From: Defluviimonas sp. SAOS-178_SWC
GTDB lineage: Bacteria > Pseudomonadota > Alphaproteobacteria > Rhodobacterales > Rhodobacteraceae
Assembly: GCF_039830135.1 (NCBI RefSeq)
Contig: NZ_CP156081.1
Location: 351,001 to 415,000, forward strand
Length of the DNA: 64,000 nt
Direction of reading: 5' to 3'
Shown piece after piece: positions 18,653 through 27,649 of the stretch. The notes beneath the pieces are model-generated. The model saw only the letters and a program-made list of their open reading frames with translations, made no database searches and had not been told where the DNA came from. The position numbers and the translations under genes are program-made. Position 1 is the stretch's first letter, and every line of letters begins with the position of its first letter.

Positions 18653-19180
18653 ATGAGCGTCACGCCATCTGAACCGAAACGCCGCAGGCGTGGATTCGAG
18701 CCCGCGGCGGGTCTTCTGAAAGACCGCATTCGCGAAGCCGGCGAATCGCGCGGCTTCGCGGTGGCGCGGCTTCTGACCCATTGGGCCGAGGTTGTGGGTG
18801 ACGACATCGCCGCGATGGCCCGCCCTGTGAAGGTCGGGTATGGCCGCGAAGGCTTCGGGGCGACGCTGACGCTTCTGACCACCGGCGCAGCGGCGCCCGT
18901 CCTTCAGATGCAGTTGCCGAAGATCCGCGACAAGGTGAATGCCTGCTACGGCTATAACGCCATATCGCGGGTGGTGATCACCCAGACGGCGCCGGTGGGC
19001 TTTGCCGAAGGGCAGGTGGCCTTTGCGCCGGCCCCGCGCGCCGCTCCGCCCGCGCCCGATCCCGTAATCCGTCGCCAGGCCGAAACGTTGTCCGGCGAGG
19101 TGCAGGACGAGGCGCTGAGGCGGGCGCTTGAAGCTTTGGGCGAAAAGGTCTTATCTCGCCCCGGACCGAAGAAAGGCTGA
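18653..19180 (+). CDS. DUF721 / DciA family protein
   Basis: About 175 residues, ATG 18653 chosen after GAAAGGACAGGG. The N-terminal 110 residues fit DUF721 (LTHWAEVVGDDIAAMARPVKV..GATLTLLTTGAAAPVLQMQLPKI). DciA members of this family load the replicative helicase in bacteria that lack DnaC-type loaders; whether this protein does so is inferred from the family. The C-terminal part is proline/alanine-rich and then helical. It is followed 4 bases later by the DsbA-like gene, so they are probably co-transcribed. Confidence 0.75.
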   Translation: MSVTPSEPKRRRRGFEPAAGLLKDRIREAGESRGFAVARLLTHWAEVVGDDIAAMARPVKVGYGREGFGATLTLLTTGAAAPVLQMQLPKIRDKVNACYGYNAISRVVITQTAPVGFAEGQVAFAPAPRAAPPAPDPVIRRQAETLSGEVQDEALRRALEALGEKVLSRPGPKKG

Positions 19181-19184
19181 CCTC

Positions 19185-19856
19185 ATGTCGAAGACGTTTT
19201 TCATTGCCGGCGCGGTCGCGCTGGTTGCCGCCGGCGGCGCGTTCTGGATGAGCCGCAGCGGGCCAGCCCTGCCGCCGGCCCTGTCGGTCGCGGCAGAGGC
19301 GCAGGAAGCCACCGCATCGTCGGAGGCGGCGCTGGTTCCCGACATGGTGATGGGCCAGGCCGAGGCTCCGGTCGAGGTGATCGAATATGCCTCCTTCACC
19401 TGCCCGCATTGCGCGCATTTCCACGATACGGTGCTTGACGATCTGAAGAAGAACTACATCGACACCGGCAAGGTCCGCTTCGTCTACCGCGAGGTCTATT
19501 TCGACAAGTTCGGGCTCTGGGCCGGGATGGTGGCGCGCTGCGGCGGGCCCGAGAAGTATTTCGGCATTTCCGACATGCTCTACGACACGCAGAAGGACTG
19601 GCTCGCCCCTGGCGAGGCAGCCGGGATCGCCGACAACCTGCGCAAGATCGGGCTCAAGGCCGGGCTGGATGCGGACAAGGTCGATGCCTGCATGAAGGAC
19701 AACGACATGGCCAAGGCGATGGTCGCGACCTATCAGGCCAACGCCACGAAGGACGAGATCAACTCGACCCCGTCCTTCGTGATCGACGGGCAGAAGTACT
19801 CCAACATGTCCTACGAGGATTTCGCCAAGATCCTCGACGAGAAGCTGGCGAACTGA
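19185..19856 (+). CDS. DsbA-family thiol-disulfide oxidoreductase
   Basis: About 223 residues. The N-terminus MSKTFFIAGAVALVAAGGAFWM is a signal anchor or signal peptide, so the rest is periplasmic. The active site is CPHC (in YASFTCPHCAHFHD) and the cis-Pro loop is STPSFVIDG, both diagnostic of thioredoxin-fold DsbA/BdbD enzymes that introduce or reshuffle disulfides in exported proteins. It lies 4 bases after the DUF721 gene and 4 bases before the CoA-transferase start. Confidence 0.88.
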   Translation: MSKTFFIAGAVALVAAGGAFWMSRSGPALPPALSVAAEAQEATASSEAALVPDMVMGQAEAPVEVIEYASFTCPHCAHFHDTVLDDLKKNYIDTGKVRFVYREVYFDKFGLWAGMVARCGGPEKYFGISDMLYDTQKDWLAPGEAAGIADNLRKIGLKAGLDADKVDACMKDNDMAKAMVATYQANATKDEINSTPSFVIDGQKYSNMSYEDFAKILDEKLAN

Positions 19857-19860
19857 GCTG

Positions 19861-20976
19861 ATGACACCACTAGCCGGGTTGAAGGTCGTCGAACTGGCGC
19901 GCATTCTGGCTGGCCCCTGGGCTGGCCAGACGCTTGCCGATCTCGGGGCAGAAGTGATCAAGGTCGAGGCGCCCGAAGGCGACGACACCCGGCGCTGGGG
20001 GCCGCCCTTCATCGAACGGGAGGGCGACAGGTCCGCTGCCTATTTCCATTCCTGCAATCGCGGCAAGAAGTCGGTGACGGCCGATTTCCGGACCGAAGAA
20101 GGGCAGGCCTTCGTCCGCGACCTCGTGAAGGATGCAGACATCCTCATTGAAAACTTCAAGGTCGGCGGGTTGGCGAAATACGGGCTTGATTACCAGAGCC
20201 TGCGCAAGGTGAACCCGCGGCTGATCTACTGCTCGATCACCGGCTTCGGCCAGACCGGGCCTTACGCCCACCGGGCAGGATACGATTACATCATTCAAGG
20301 CATGTCGGGCCTGATGAGCGTGACGGGCGAACCGAACGGCCAGCCGCAGAAGGTGGGTGTCGCGGTCACGGACATCTTCACCGGCGTCTATGCGACGACC
20401 GCGATCCTTGCTGCGGTGCATCAGCGGGGCGTCACGGGTGAAGGGCAGCATGTCGACATGGCGCTTTTCGACGTGGCGACAAGCGTGATGGCCAACCAGG
20501 CGATGAACTACCTCGCCTCCGGCATCGCCCCGATGCGGATGGGGAATGCGCATCCGAATATCGTGCCCTATTCGGTCTTCGATTGCGCCGACGGCTGGAT
20601 CATCATCGCGACGGGGAACGACGGGCAATATCGCCGCCTTTGCATGGTGCTGGGATTGGAGGCACTGGCCGAGGCGCCGGACTATCTGACCAATGCCGAC
20701 CGGATCGCCAACCGGGCCGCGCTGGCCGAGACGATCACGTCGAAGACGCGGACATGGAGCAAGTCCGACCTTCTCGCCGCCTGCGAGGCCGAGGGTGTGC
20801 CCGCCGGGCCGATCAACGACATGGGCGAGGTCTTCGCCGATCCGCAGATCGTCGCACGCGGGATGCGTGTGGAACTGGACGGCGTGCCGGGCGTGCGGTC
20901 GCCTTTCACGTTCTCGGGCGCCGACCTCGCCTTGACCCGGCCGTCGCCGAAGCTCGGCGGGGACAACGCCGGATAG
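19861..20976 (+). CDS. CaiB/BaiF family (class III) CoA-transferase
   Basis: A 371-residue protein with family hallmarks LAGLKVVELARILAGPWAGQTLADLGAEVIKVE at the N-terminus and GFGQTGPYA..PGYD-like AGYDYIIQGMSG. The expected catalytic Asp that forms the acyl-anhydride is in MALFD (Asp 204). Such enzymes move CoA between carboxylic acids; relatives handle formyl, succinyl, carnitine and bile-acid substrates, and the one here cannot be told. It converges on lpxK with a 6-base gap. Confidence 0.85.
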   Translation: MTPLAGLKVVELARILAGPWAGQTLADLGAEVIKVEAPEGDDTRRWGPPFIEREGDRSAAYFHSCNRGKKSVTADFRTEEGQAFVRDLVKDADILIENFKVGGLAKYGLDYQSLRKVNPRLIYCSITGFGQTGPYAHRAGYDYIIQGMSGLMSVTGEPNGQPQKVGVAVTDIFTGVYATTAILAAVHQRGVTGEGQHVDMALFDVATSVMANQAMNYLASGIAPMRMGNAHPNIVPYSVFDCADGWIIIATGNDGQYRRLCMVLGLEALAEAPDYLTNADRIANRAALAETITSKTRTWSKSDLLAACEAEGVPAGPINDMGEVFADPQIVARGMRVELDGVPGVRSPFTFSGADLALTRPSPKLGGDNAG

Positions 20977-20982
20977 GGCGGT

Positions 20983-21981
20983 TTACAAGCCGAGTTCGGA
21001 AAGCGCCGCGTCGAGCGGTTCCCAGTCGTCAAGCTCCAGCCGAACCGGGACGCTCAACACCTTCGGCCGGAAGTCCTGCGGCAGGCGTACCGCGTCTTTC
21101 TCGGTCGTGACGAGTTGCGCGCCTATGCTCTCGGCCTCGGTTTCGAGCCGCCGCAAGAGCGCGGGCGACAGGGGTTGATGGTCGTCCAATGCCACCGTGC
21201 GCAAGACATCGGCCCCGAGGTCGCGAAGCGTCGCGAAGAACTTTTCCGGATGGCCGATGCCGGCGAAGGCAAGAACCTTGAGACCCGGCCAGTCCATGCC
21301 AGTCGGCAGCGGGACGAGAGCGCCCCGAAGACGCGGCACCGCAAGCCCGGACGGCGAGGACCGGGTGAACTCCTCCTGCGCCGATGTCGAGCCTATGGTC
21401 AGAAGGAAATCCGCGCGCGCGAGGCCGGTTTCGACCGGCTCGCGCAAGGGGCCTGCCGGCAGGCAGCGCCCGTTGCCAAAACCGCGCGCCGCATCGACGA
21501 CCACGATGGAAAGATCCTTCGCCAGGGCCGGGTTCTGGAAACCGTCGTCGAGCAGGATCACCGTCGCCCCGGCCGCAACGGCCGCCCGGGCCCCTGCCGC
21601 ACGGTCGCGGGCGATCCAGGTGGGCGTGAAACCGGCGAGCAGAAGCGGTTCATCCCCGACATCGCCCGCCTCGTGCCGGCGTTCGTCGACGCGCGTCGGG
21701 CCCGGAAGGGTTCCGCCATGGCCGCGGCTGACGACATGCGCAGTGACCCCGCGTGCGGCGAGCCGTTGGGCAAGGGCGATGACCGTCGGGGTCTTGCCGG
21801 TGCCGCCGGCATTCAGGTTGCCGACGCAGATGACCGGAACGCCGGCGCGATATCCCGGGCCGGACGCCACCCGACGGGCCGTGGCATGTGCGTAGAGCCG
21901 GCCCAGCGGGGCAAGCAGACGGGCCCGCCAATCCGGCCGGTCGGGAGCGGTGTACCAGAAGCGCGGCGGACGAAGAGCCAT
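20983..21981 (-). CDS. lpxK: tetraacyldisaccharide 4'-kinase (lipid A biosynthesis)
   Basis: A 332-residue inner-membrane-associated kinase that phosphorylates the 4' position of the lipid A disaccharide. The start PPRFWYT and the P-loop NAGGTGKTP are typical, as are [24 protein letters not shown] and LPAGPLREP. It follows waaA on the same strand and the waaA stop overlaps its ATG by one base, so they are translationally coupled in a lipid A/Kdo operon. Confidence 0.95.
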   Translation of the reverse strand: MALRPPRFWYTAPDRPDWRARLLAPLGRLYAHATARRVASGPGYRAGVPVICVGNLNAGGTGKTPTVIALAQRLAARGVTAHVVSRGHGGTLPGPTRVDERRHEAGDVGDEPLLLAGFTPTWIARDRAAGARAAVAAGATVILLDDGFQNPALAKDLSIVVVDAARGFGNGRCLPAGPLREPVETGLARADFLLTIGSTSAQEEFTRSSPSGLAVPRLRGALVPLPTGMDWPGLKVLAFAGIGHPEKFFATLRDLGADVLRTVALDDHQPLSPALLRRLETEAESIGAQLVTTEKDAVRLPQDFRPKVLSVPVRLELDDWEPLDAALSELGL

Positions 21982-23210
21982 CAGGCGGCCGCCTGTCCGG
22001 ACCGGGCGCGGAGGGTCGAGAGCACGACCTCTGCCACCCGCTCCGTGACCTCGGCGCCGCCGGACGAAGCCGCCCAGGCGTTGTGGGCGAGGGTCGCCGC
22101 CTTGTCGGGCGCGATAAGGTCGGCAACCGCGTCGGCGAGCGCGGCCGGAGTCGGGACGAGCCGCGCCGCTCGGGCCTCGGTCAGCCGTGCATAGGCGTCG
22201 GGATAGGGGCCGGGATGCGGTCCGTGCAGGATGGCCGATCCGAGCGCGGCCGGTTCGAACGGGCTGCGCCCGCCGCCGCCGGGCGCCAACGTGCCGCCCA
22301 TGAACGTGACGGGCGAAAGCCGGTACCAGAGGCCCAGCTCGCTTTCCCCGTCAGCGAGGAAGACCTGAACCTCCGGCTCCGGCTCCTCGTCGCGGGAGCG
22401 CAGGGCGACCGTCCAGCCATCCCGGGTGATCCGGTCCGCAAGGTCGGACGCGCGCGCGGGATCGGTCGGAACGAGGATCAGGAGCATCCGGTGGGCCAGC
22501 TGCATCGCGTGGGCCTGGGCGGCGAGCACCGCCTCCTCCTCGGCCGCCGGACATGCGACGGCGAGCCAGACCGGCCTTGTCTGCAAGAGTTCCGCAAGCG
22601 CGGCGCGCTCGGCCTCGTTCCCCGGCAGCGGCTCGGTAGTCTCCTCGATCCTGCCCGCGACGTCGACCTGCAACAGCCGGCCCCCGATGTCCCTTAGCCG
22701 GGTCGCGGTTTCAGGATCCTGGGCGAGGATGCGGTCGAACCGCGCGAGAAGCGATCCGGCCATGCCGCGCCGCCAGCGCCAGTGCGCGGCGGCGCCCGGC
22801 GTCATCCGAATGTCGGCGAGGATGAGCGGGATCTGCCGATCATGCGTTTCGGCGATCAGCGCGGGCGGCAGGCTCGCCCCGGCGAGGAGGGCAAGATCGG
22901 GGCGCCAGTGATCGAGGAAGTCTCGCAGTGCCGGCAACCGGTCAGGCGGCAGCACATCCGCCAACGTGCCGGCGGGGAAACCCGCAGTGTTCGGCGCTTC
23001 CGACCCTTCCGCGGTAATCAGGAACCGGAGGTCGGGACGTTCCCGCCCAAGCTGGCGGGCGAGTTGTGCCAGGCTCCGCAGCACGGCACCTTCGCCGAGA
23101 TGCAGCCATACCAGAACGCCCTCGCTCCGGTCCGCACGTGCGGGAACAGGCTCTGACCCGCCCCGCGCGGCAGCCATGAGATAGAGTGCAAGACCGAGCG
23201 ACCGTCCCAT
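21981..23210 (-). CDS. waaA: 3-deoxy-D-manno-octulosonic acid (Kdo) transferase
   Basis: A 409-residue GT30-family glycosyltransferase that adds Kdo to lipid IVA. Recognised by the N-terminus [17 protein letters not shown], the acceptor-domain region [18 protein letters not shown], and the donor-site ending [34 protein letters not shown]. The short 409-residue form is usual for Rhodobacterales. It is upstream of lpxK and 12 bases downstream of the DUF4170 gene. Confidence 0.9.
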   Translation of the reverse strand: MGRSLGLALYLMAAARGGSEPVPARADRSEGVLVWLHLGEGAVLRSLAQLARQLGRERPDLRFLITAEGSEAPNTAGFPAGTLADVLPPDRLPALRDFLDHWRPDLALLAGASLPPALIAETHDRQIPLILADIRMTPGAAAHWRWRRGMAGSLLARFDRILAQDPETATRLRDIGGRLLQVDVAGRIEETTEPLPGNEAERAALAELLQTRPVWLAVACPAAEEEAVLAAQAHAMQLAHRMLLILVPTDPARASDLADRITRDGWTVALRSRDEEPEPEVQVFLADGESELGLWYRLSPVTFMGGTLAPGGGGRSPFEPAALGSAILHGPHPGPYPDAYARLTEARAARLVPTPAALADAVADLIAPDKAATLAHNAWAASSGGAEVTERVAEVVLSTLRARSGQAAA

Positions 23211-23222
23211 CGCCGCGACAGC

Positions 23223-23468
23223 TCAGGACCCGAGTTCCTCGGTCGGCCCGGCTTCGGTCTCTTCGTCCCTGAGCCGGTGGATATGGGCGATGAAATAACG
23301 GGTATGGGCGTCGTCGACCGTCCGCTGCGCTTCGGATTTCCATGCGTCGTAGGCGGATTGGTAGTCCGGAAAGATGCCGACGACATGGATGTTCGTCGGA
23401 TCCTTGAAAACGCTCTTTGTCGGGTCTGTCAGTTCTCCGCCAAAAACGAGGTGCAGGCGCTGGGTCAT
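23223..23468 (-). CDS. DUF4170 domain protein
   Basis: An 81-residue cytoplasmic protein, with TQRLHLVFGGELTDP, VGIFPDYQSAYDAWKSEAQRTVDDAHTRYFIAHIHRL. This matches the small DUF4170 proteins that in alphaproteobacteria sit next to waaA and lpxK. Its function is unknown; position suggests a link with Kdo/lipid A supply. It is first in the leftward unit DUF4170-waaA-lpxK, about 100 bases downstream of an FNR-like site. Confidence 0.8.
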   Translation of the reverse strand: MTQRLHLVFGGELTDPTKSVFKDPTNIHVVGIFPDYQSAYDAWKSEAQRTVDDAHTRYFIAHIHRLRDEETEAGPTEELGS

Positions 23469-23564
23469 GGGGCTCTCCGAGATGTCTCCGACGGCTCGCG
23501 CCTACCCTATGCGATGGGGCAGGGCGCCTCAAGGCAGCGTCGCCCGCTTTCGAAGGGCCGCTCG

Positions 23565-23580
23565 ATTGACGTGGATCAAT
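23565..23580. promoter_or_regulatory. FNR/FnrL-like site
   Basis: ATTGAC-GTGG-ATCAAT matches TTGAT-N4-ATCAA with a single change (TTGAC). It lies 56 bases before the start of the rightward GT39 gene and about 97 bases before the leftward DUF4170 gene, so it could act on either. Confidence 0.55.
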
Positions 23581-23635
23581 CCGCGGGCATTGACCCCATG
23601 TCTTTATCTCCGGGAAGACCGGTGAAAGGCGCGCT

Positions 23636-25363
23636 ATGTCGAAAGAAAATTCGGTTGTAGGGTCGTGGCCCCTTTGGGTCGCGCTCATCGCGGTCGCCGC
23701 CAGTCTTTTGCTGCGTCTCTACGGCCTCGACCTCAGGTCGATCAGTCATCCCGAAGTCTATGTCCCGGGTATTCCCCTTCCTCCCGATATCTCGGTGCCG
23801 CCGGCGCGACTGACCTTCGGCGACGTGGTGTGGATGCATTTTCATGACGAGCCACATCCGATGGGCTGGTATGTCGCGATGTTCGGCTGGACCCGGATCG
23901 CCGGCGTATCGGAATGGGCGCTTCGCTTTCCCAGTGCGGTACTTGGCGCGGCGACGGTCTGGGTCGCCTTCATCGTCGGGCGGCGGGCTTATGGACCCGG
24001 TGCGGGGGCGTTGGCTGCGGTGCTGCTTGCGCTCCACGGTTTTCACCTTTTCTGGAGCCAGGTGGCGCGGATGTATGTCGCCGGAGCGCTCTGGGGGCTT
24101 GTCTCCTCCGCCCTGCTTCTCGCATTCGTCTATGGCCTGCGGAGGCGAGGCTGGATCGGTGCCGGCTATGTGGCCAGCCTGGTCGCCGGGGCACAGACGA
24201 TCGAGTTCATGTGGCCGGTCATCGGCATGCAGATCGTCTGGGCGGTACTGGTGTTGCCTCAGGCGGCATCTTTCCGCGCGTCCGACATCTTCCGCTGCCG
24301 GTTCGCAGGCGCGCATCCTGCGATACAGTTGCAGGCGGTGGCCGTCATGCTCTCCGCGCCGGAACTCCTGCATTCGGCCTATCGGATGCGGCCAGGTGCG
24401 GTCGAAGAACAGGGATTACCCTTCCTGGCCGAGTATGCGTCGTTCGGGTTTCTCTTCGGACATGATTTCGCGGCCATCCCGACACCGGTGATCCCTGTCG
24501 CGGCTGCGGCTGCGCTATTGGTGATTGCAGTCGGATTTCTCGTCTGGGCGATGCGGGTTCCGGCGGAATGTCCGCGACCTGCGCCCGTCGGGAACGACCT
24601 TCCCCGCTGGCTACCTATCGTCATTGCCGTCGGCATGACGGCCCTCATGGTGTGGCTGGCGCTGATCGCGCATCGCCGAAACGCAGCGCTTCTGGTCCTG
24701 AGCGCGGGGCCGGTTCTTGCCCTGACGCTTCCCGCGTTGGCCGGCGCCGTTCAGGCCGGATTGGGCCGCTGGCCAAAGGTCGAGGCGTGGCGGAGTCGGG
24801 TTGCCGGGCCGCGCCTCCTGATCTGGTTGCTTGGCGTCGCGGCGCCCGTGATCCTCTTCATTCTTTCCGCCAAGGTGGCGATCCTCGCGACACGCGCCTT
24901 TCTGGTCTTCGTGCCGTTCCTGGTCATCCTTGTTGCCGGGGCCGCGGCCGGAATAGGCAGCCTGTGGCCGCGCCGGGCGGCGGTGGCGCTTCTACTAATC
25001 CTGTTCGCGGCGAGCGTTCCCTATTCCTTCAAAAAGCCTGGCAGTCCGCGCGATTACAAGACATTGGTCGCGGCGATGCAGGGTGACATGCGGGCGGACG
25101 ATCTCGTCTTCGTCCTCGACAAGAGGTGGGAGGAGGCGCCGCTCTTCTATTACCTTCCGGACGCGCGTTACGTCACGACCGACTTTGCCGCGGCGCTTCT
25201 GCAAGACCCCTCGGCGCGGGTCTGGCTGGTGACTTGGCCCTCGCCATTCCACCCGGTGATCGACGACGAGAGGAGGAAGGCTCTTTCCGGCTACGAGAGG
25301 GTTGCGGAAGTGACGTCGCTGCGCGCCTCGGCCGAACTGTTCGTTCCACCGGCGAAGGAGTGA
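23636..25363 (+). CDS. GT39-type membrane glycosyltransferase
   Basis: A 575-residue protein with about ten to twelve membrane helices and a soluble C-terminal region (about 470-575). The arrangement fits ArnT/PMT-like GT-C enzymes, which use polyprenyl-phosphate sugars and work on the periplasmic face: a first helix, then an acidic motif in the first periplasmic loop (here HDEPHPMGWY), and ALRFPSAVLGAATVWVAFIVGRRAYG. The substrate is unknown; lipid A or a surface glycan is a natural guess from the neighbourhood. It is on the opposite strand between DUF4170 and cysQ. Start ATG 23636 follows GAAAGGCG. Confidence 0.75.
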   Translation: MSKENSVVGSWPLWVALIAVAASLLLRLYGLDLRSISHPEVYVPGIPLPPDISVPPARLTFGDVVWMHFHDEPHPMGWYVAMFGWTRIAGVSEWALRFPSAVLGAATVWVAFIVGRRAYGPGAGALAAVLLALHGFHLFWSQVARMYVAGALWGLVSSALLLAFVYGLRRRGWIGAGYVASLVAGAQTIEFMWPVIGMQIVWAVLVLPQAASFRASDIFRCRFAGAHPAIQLQAVAVMLSAPELLHSAYRMRPGAVEEQGLPFLAEYASFGFLFGHDFAAIPTPVIPVAAAAALLVIAVGFLVWAMRVPAECPRPAPVGNDLPRWLPIVIAVGMTALMVWLALIAHRRNAALLVLSAGPVLALTLPALAGAVQAGLGRWPKVEAWRSRVAGPRLLIWLLGVAAPVILFILSAKVAILATRAFLVFVPFLVILVAGAAAGIGSLWPRRAAVALLLILFAASVPYSFKKPGSPRDYKTLVAAMQGDMRADDLVFVLDKRWEEAPLFYYLPDARYVTTDFAAALLQDPSARVWLVTWPSPFHPVIDDERRKALSGYERVAEVTSLRASAELFVPPAKE

Positions 25364-25382
25364 GCTTGAAATCGGCAGCCTG

Positions 25383-26165
25383 TCAAACGTCGGCAAGGGC
25401 GCCGCGCAGGTCGCGCCAGAGCGGCTCGGGCGCGGCGATGACGCCGGCGGCGAGCGGTTCGGGCGCATTGTAGCCGATGGCCCGGCCCGCCCTGTCGGTG
25501 ACACGTGCCCCAGCCTGGCGGGCGATCAGGTCGCCGGCGGCGATGTCCCATTCCCAGGTCGGACGCAGGGTCAGCATCGCGTCGAACCGGCCCTCCGCGA
25601 CAAGGCAGAGCCGCCAGGCCAGGGAGGCGCGGAATTCGCGGCGGAAGGGCGGTGGCCCGCCGGGCTTCCAATGTTCGGGCGCAAGGCTTGGCTTCGAGGT
25701 CAGGAGCGTGGCACCGCGAGACTTTGTGCGGGCCGATGCGCGGATCGGCCTGTCGTTGAGCGTCGCCACCCCATCCCTAGTCGCGGCATATAGCGCGTTT
25801 TTCATCGGCAGGTAGACGACGGCGGCCGTGATCTCTCCCGCCTCGGCGACGGCGAGCGAATGGGCAAAGCTCGTGTCGCCGTCGATGAAGGCCCGGGTGC
25901 CGTCGATGGGATCGACGATGAAGCTTCGCTGGTGGCCGAGGCGGGCGGGATCGTCGGGGGTTTCCTCCGACAGCCAGCCGTAGTCGGGCCGCGCCGCCCC
26001 GAGTTCCGCATGCAGCATCGCATTGACGGCGAGGTCCGCTTCGGTCACCGGGCCGGCACCGCCGGGCTTGTCCCAGATTTCCGGGCGCTGGCGCCAGAAC
26101 CGCCGCGCGATCTCGCCCGCCGCTTTCGCGGCATCGGTCAGAAGTGCGAGGTCATTCGCCGGCAA
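25383..26165 (-). CDS. cysQ: inositol monophosphatase family, CysQ-like 3'(2'),5'-bisphosphate nucleotidase
   Basis: A 260-residue Mg2+-dependent phosphatase. The two metal-binding signatures are YGWLSEETPDD and IVDPIDGTRAFIDGD, and WEWDIAAGDLIARQAGARVTD is the C-terminal signature. CysQ members hydrolyse 3'-phosphoadenosine 5'-phosphate from sulfate assimilation; an inositol phosphatase role is the alternative. It overlaps the 3' end of pmbA by 14 bases, so they form one unit. Confidence 0.8.
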   Translation of the reverse strand: MPANDLALLTDAAKAAGEIARRFWRQRPEIWDKPGGAGPVTEADLAVNAMLHAELGAARPDYGWLSEETPDDPARLGHQRSFIVDPIDGTRAFIDGDTSFAHSLAVAEAGEITAAVVYLPMKNALYAATRDGVATLNDRPIRASARTKSRGATLLTSKPSLAPEHWKPGGPPPFRREFRASLAWRLCLVAEGRFDAMLTLRPTWEWDIAAGDLIARQAGARVTDRAGRAIGYNAPEPLAAGVIAAPEPLWRDLRGALADV

Positions 26166-27498
26166 GGGTGAGACCTTCGACGAGAAGCGAGGGCACGACG
26201 TGACTCAGATGCGCGCGGGCGTCATTTGCGGGCGTAATCCGCAAAAGCATGTCGCGGAGGTTGCCGGCGATCGTGCATTCGTTGACGGGATAGGAGATCT
26301 GGCCGTTTTCGATCCAGAAGCCGGAAGCGCCGCGCGAATAGTCGCCCGTGGTCGCGTTGATCGAAGAGCCAATCATTGAGGTAACGAGAAGGCCGGTCCC
26401 CATCTCTTCCAGAAGCTGTTCGCGGCTGTGGTCGCCTTGCGTCAGCGCGATGTTGGAAATGCTCGGCGAGGGCGGAGAGGACGTGCCGCGCGTCGCCGAG
26501 GCGGTAGACTTCAGCCCAAGCTTTCGCGCGGTGCCGAGGTCAAGCGTCCAGCCCTTGAGAATACCGTCCCGGACCACGTCGCGCGCTTCGGTCGCCAGCC
26601 CCTCGGCGTCGAATGGGCGGGAACCGGAGATGCGCGGGCGGTGCGGGTTCTCGTAGATCGAGAGGCCCGTCGGCAGCACCTGTTCGCCCATCGCGTCGCG
26701 AAGCCAGGAGGAGCCGCGCACGATGGCGCTGCCGTTGATCGCCGCAAGGAGGTGGCCGATGAGGCCGCTTGCGATACGCTCATCGAAGAGAACCGGGTAG
26801 GCGCCGGTTTTCGGCTTCCGCGCGCCGGCGCGCTCGGTGGCGCGGGTGCCGGCGAGGCGGCCGATTTCCTCTGCGGAGGGGAGGTCGGACTGATAGGTGC
26901 GGCTTTCCGCAGCCCAGTCGCGCTCCATCTTCAGGCCCTCGCCGGAAATCGCCACGGCTGAGATGGAGCGGGAGGTGCGACCGTACCCACCTGCAAACCC
27001 GTTCGACGCGGCCATGAAGATGCGACGGTTCGAATAGCTGGCCGAGGCCGACTGGCACTGGCTGACACCCGCGATGCCAAGCGCCGCCGCCTCGGCCCGG
27101 CGGGCGTCATCCTCGAGGTCCGCGGGGCCAGGTTCGGCCGCGTTGTCGGCAAGATCGAGAGCGGCGAGATCCCAGGCGCTGGCCAATTCGGATTTGTCCG
27201 CGAGGCCAAGGGTCGGATCTTCGGGCGCCTCGCGCGCCATCGCGACGGCCCGTTTGGCCATCTCGGCGATGGTACGGTCCGAGGTGTCGGAGGCTGAAAC
27301 GCATGCCTGCCGCTTTCCGACAAGAACACGAAGACCGATCTCGATCCCCTCGGATCGCTCGGCCTGTTCCAGCGCCCCCGCGCGGACATCGACGGACACC
27401 GAGGTGCCATCCACCGCGATCGCGTCGGCCGCGCCGGCGCCGGCCTTCGTCGCGGCGGCAAGAAGCGCCTCGGTCAGCGGGGCGAGACGGTCGGTCAT
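26152..27498 (-). CDS. pmbA: TldD/PmbA family protein (PmbA/TldE-like)
   Basis: About 448 residues, ATG 27498 chosen with AGGA upstream. Features match PmbA/TldE: GIEIGLRVLVGKRQACVSASD near the N-terminus, SNRRIFMAASNGFAGGYGRT in the middle, and the end GDHSREQLLEEMGTGLLVTSMIGSSINATTGDYSRGASGFWIENGQI. TldE pairs with TldD to form a cytoplasmic protease acting on peptides such as microcins; TldE is the non-catalytic partner, and no HExxxH zinc motif is seen here, consistent with that. No tldD is in the window. Confidence 0.88.
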   Translation of the reverse strand: MTDRLAPLTEALLAAATKAGAGAADAIAVDGTSVSVDVRAGALEQAERSEGIEIGLRVLVGKRQACVSASDTSDRTIAEMAKRAVAMAREAPEDPTLGLADKSELASAWDLAALDLADNAAEPGPADLEDDARRAEAAALGIAGVSQCQSASASYSNRRIFMAASNGFAGGYGRTSRSISAVAISGEGLKMERDWAAESRTYQSDLPSAEEIGRLAGTRATERAGARKPKTGAYPVLFDERIASGLIGHLLAAINGSAIVRGSSWLRDAMGEQVLPTGLSIYENPHRPRISGSRPFDAEGLATEARDVVRDGILKGWTLDLGTARKLGLKSTASATRGTSSPPSPSISNIALTQGDHSREQLLEEMGTGLLVTSMIGSSINATTGDYSRGASGFWIENGQISYPVNECTIAGNLRDMLLRITPANDARAHLSHVVPSLLVEGLTLAGE

Positions 27499-27600
27499 GC
27501 GGTCGGTCCTGATGCGATTGCGGTCGACTAGCACGTAGTCCGGCAACGGGCAGGGCGCAAGGGCGGCACGTGTGCGCTGCCCGTCGAACACGCAACACAC

Positions 27601-27626
27601 ACGAGGCGGAGATTTCCCCGCCTCGT
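27601..27626 (-). terminator. candidate hairpin terminator after the DUF2125 gene
   Basis: A perfect 9-bp stem (ACGAGGCGG with CCGCCTCGT) around an 8-base loop sits just downstream of the DUF2125 stop. It lacks a clear U tract, so termination is uncertain. Confidence 0.4.
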
Positions 27627-27649
27627 CCTGAAGTGGCTGTCGGCGCGGC

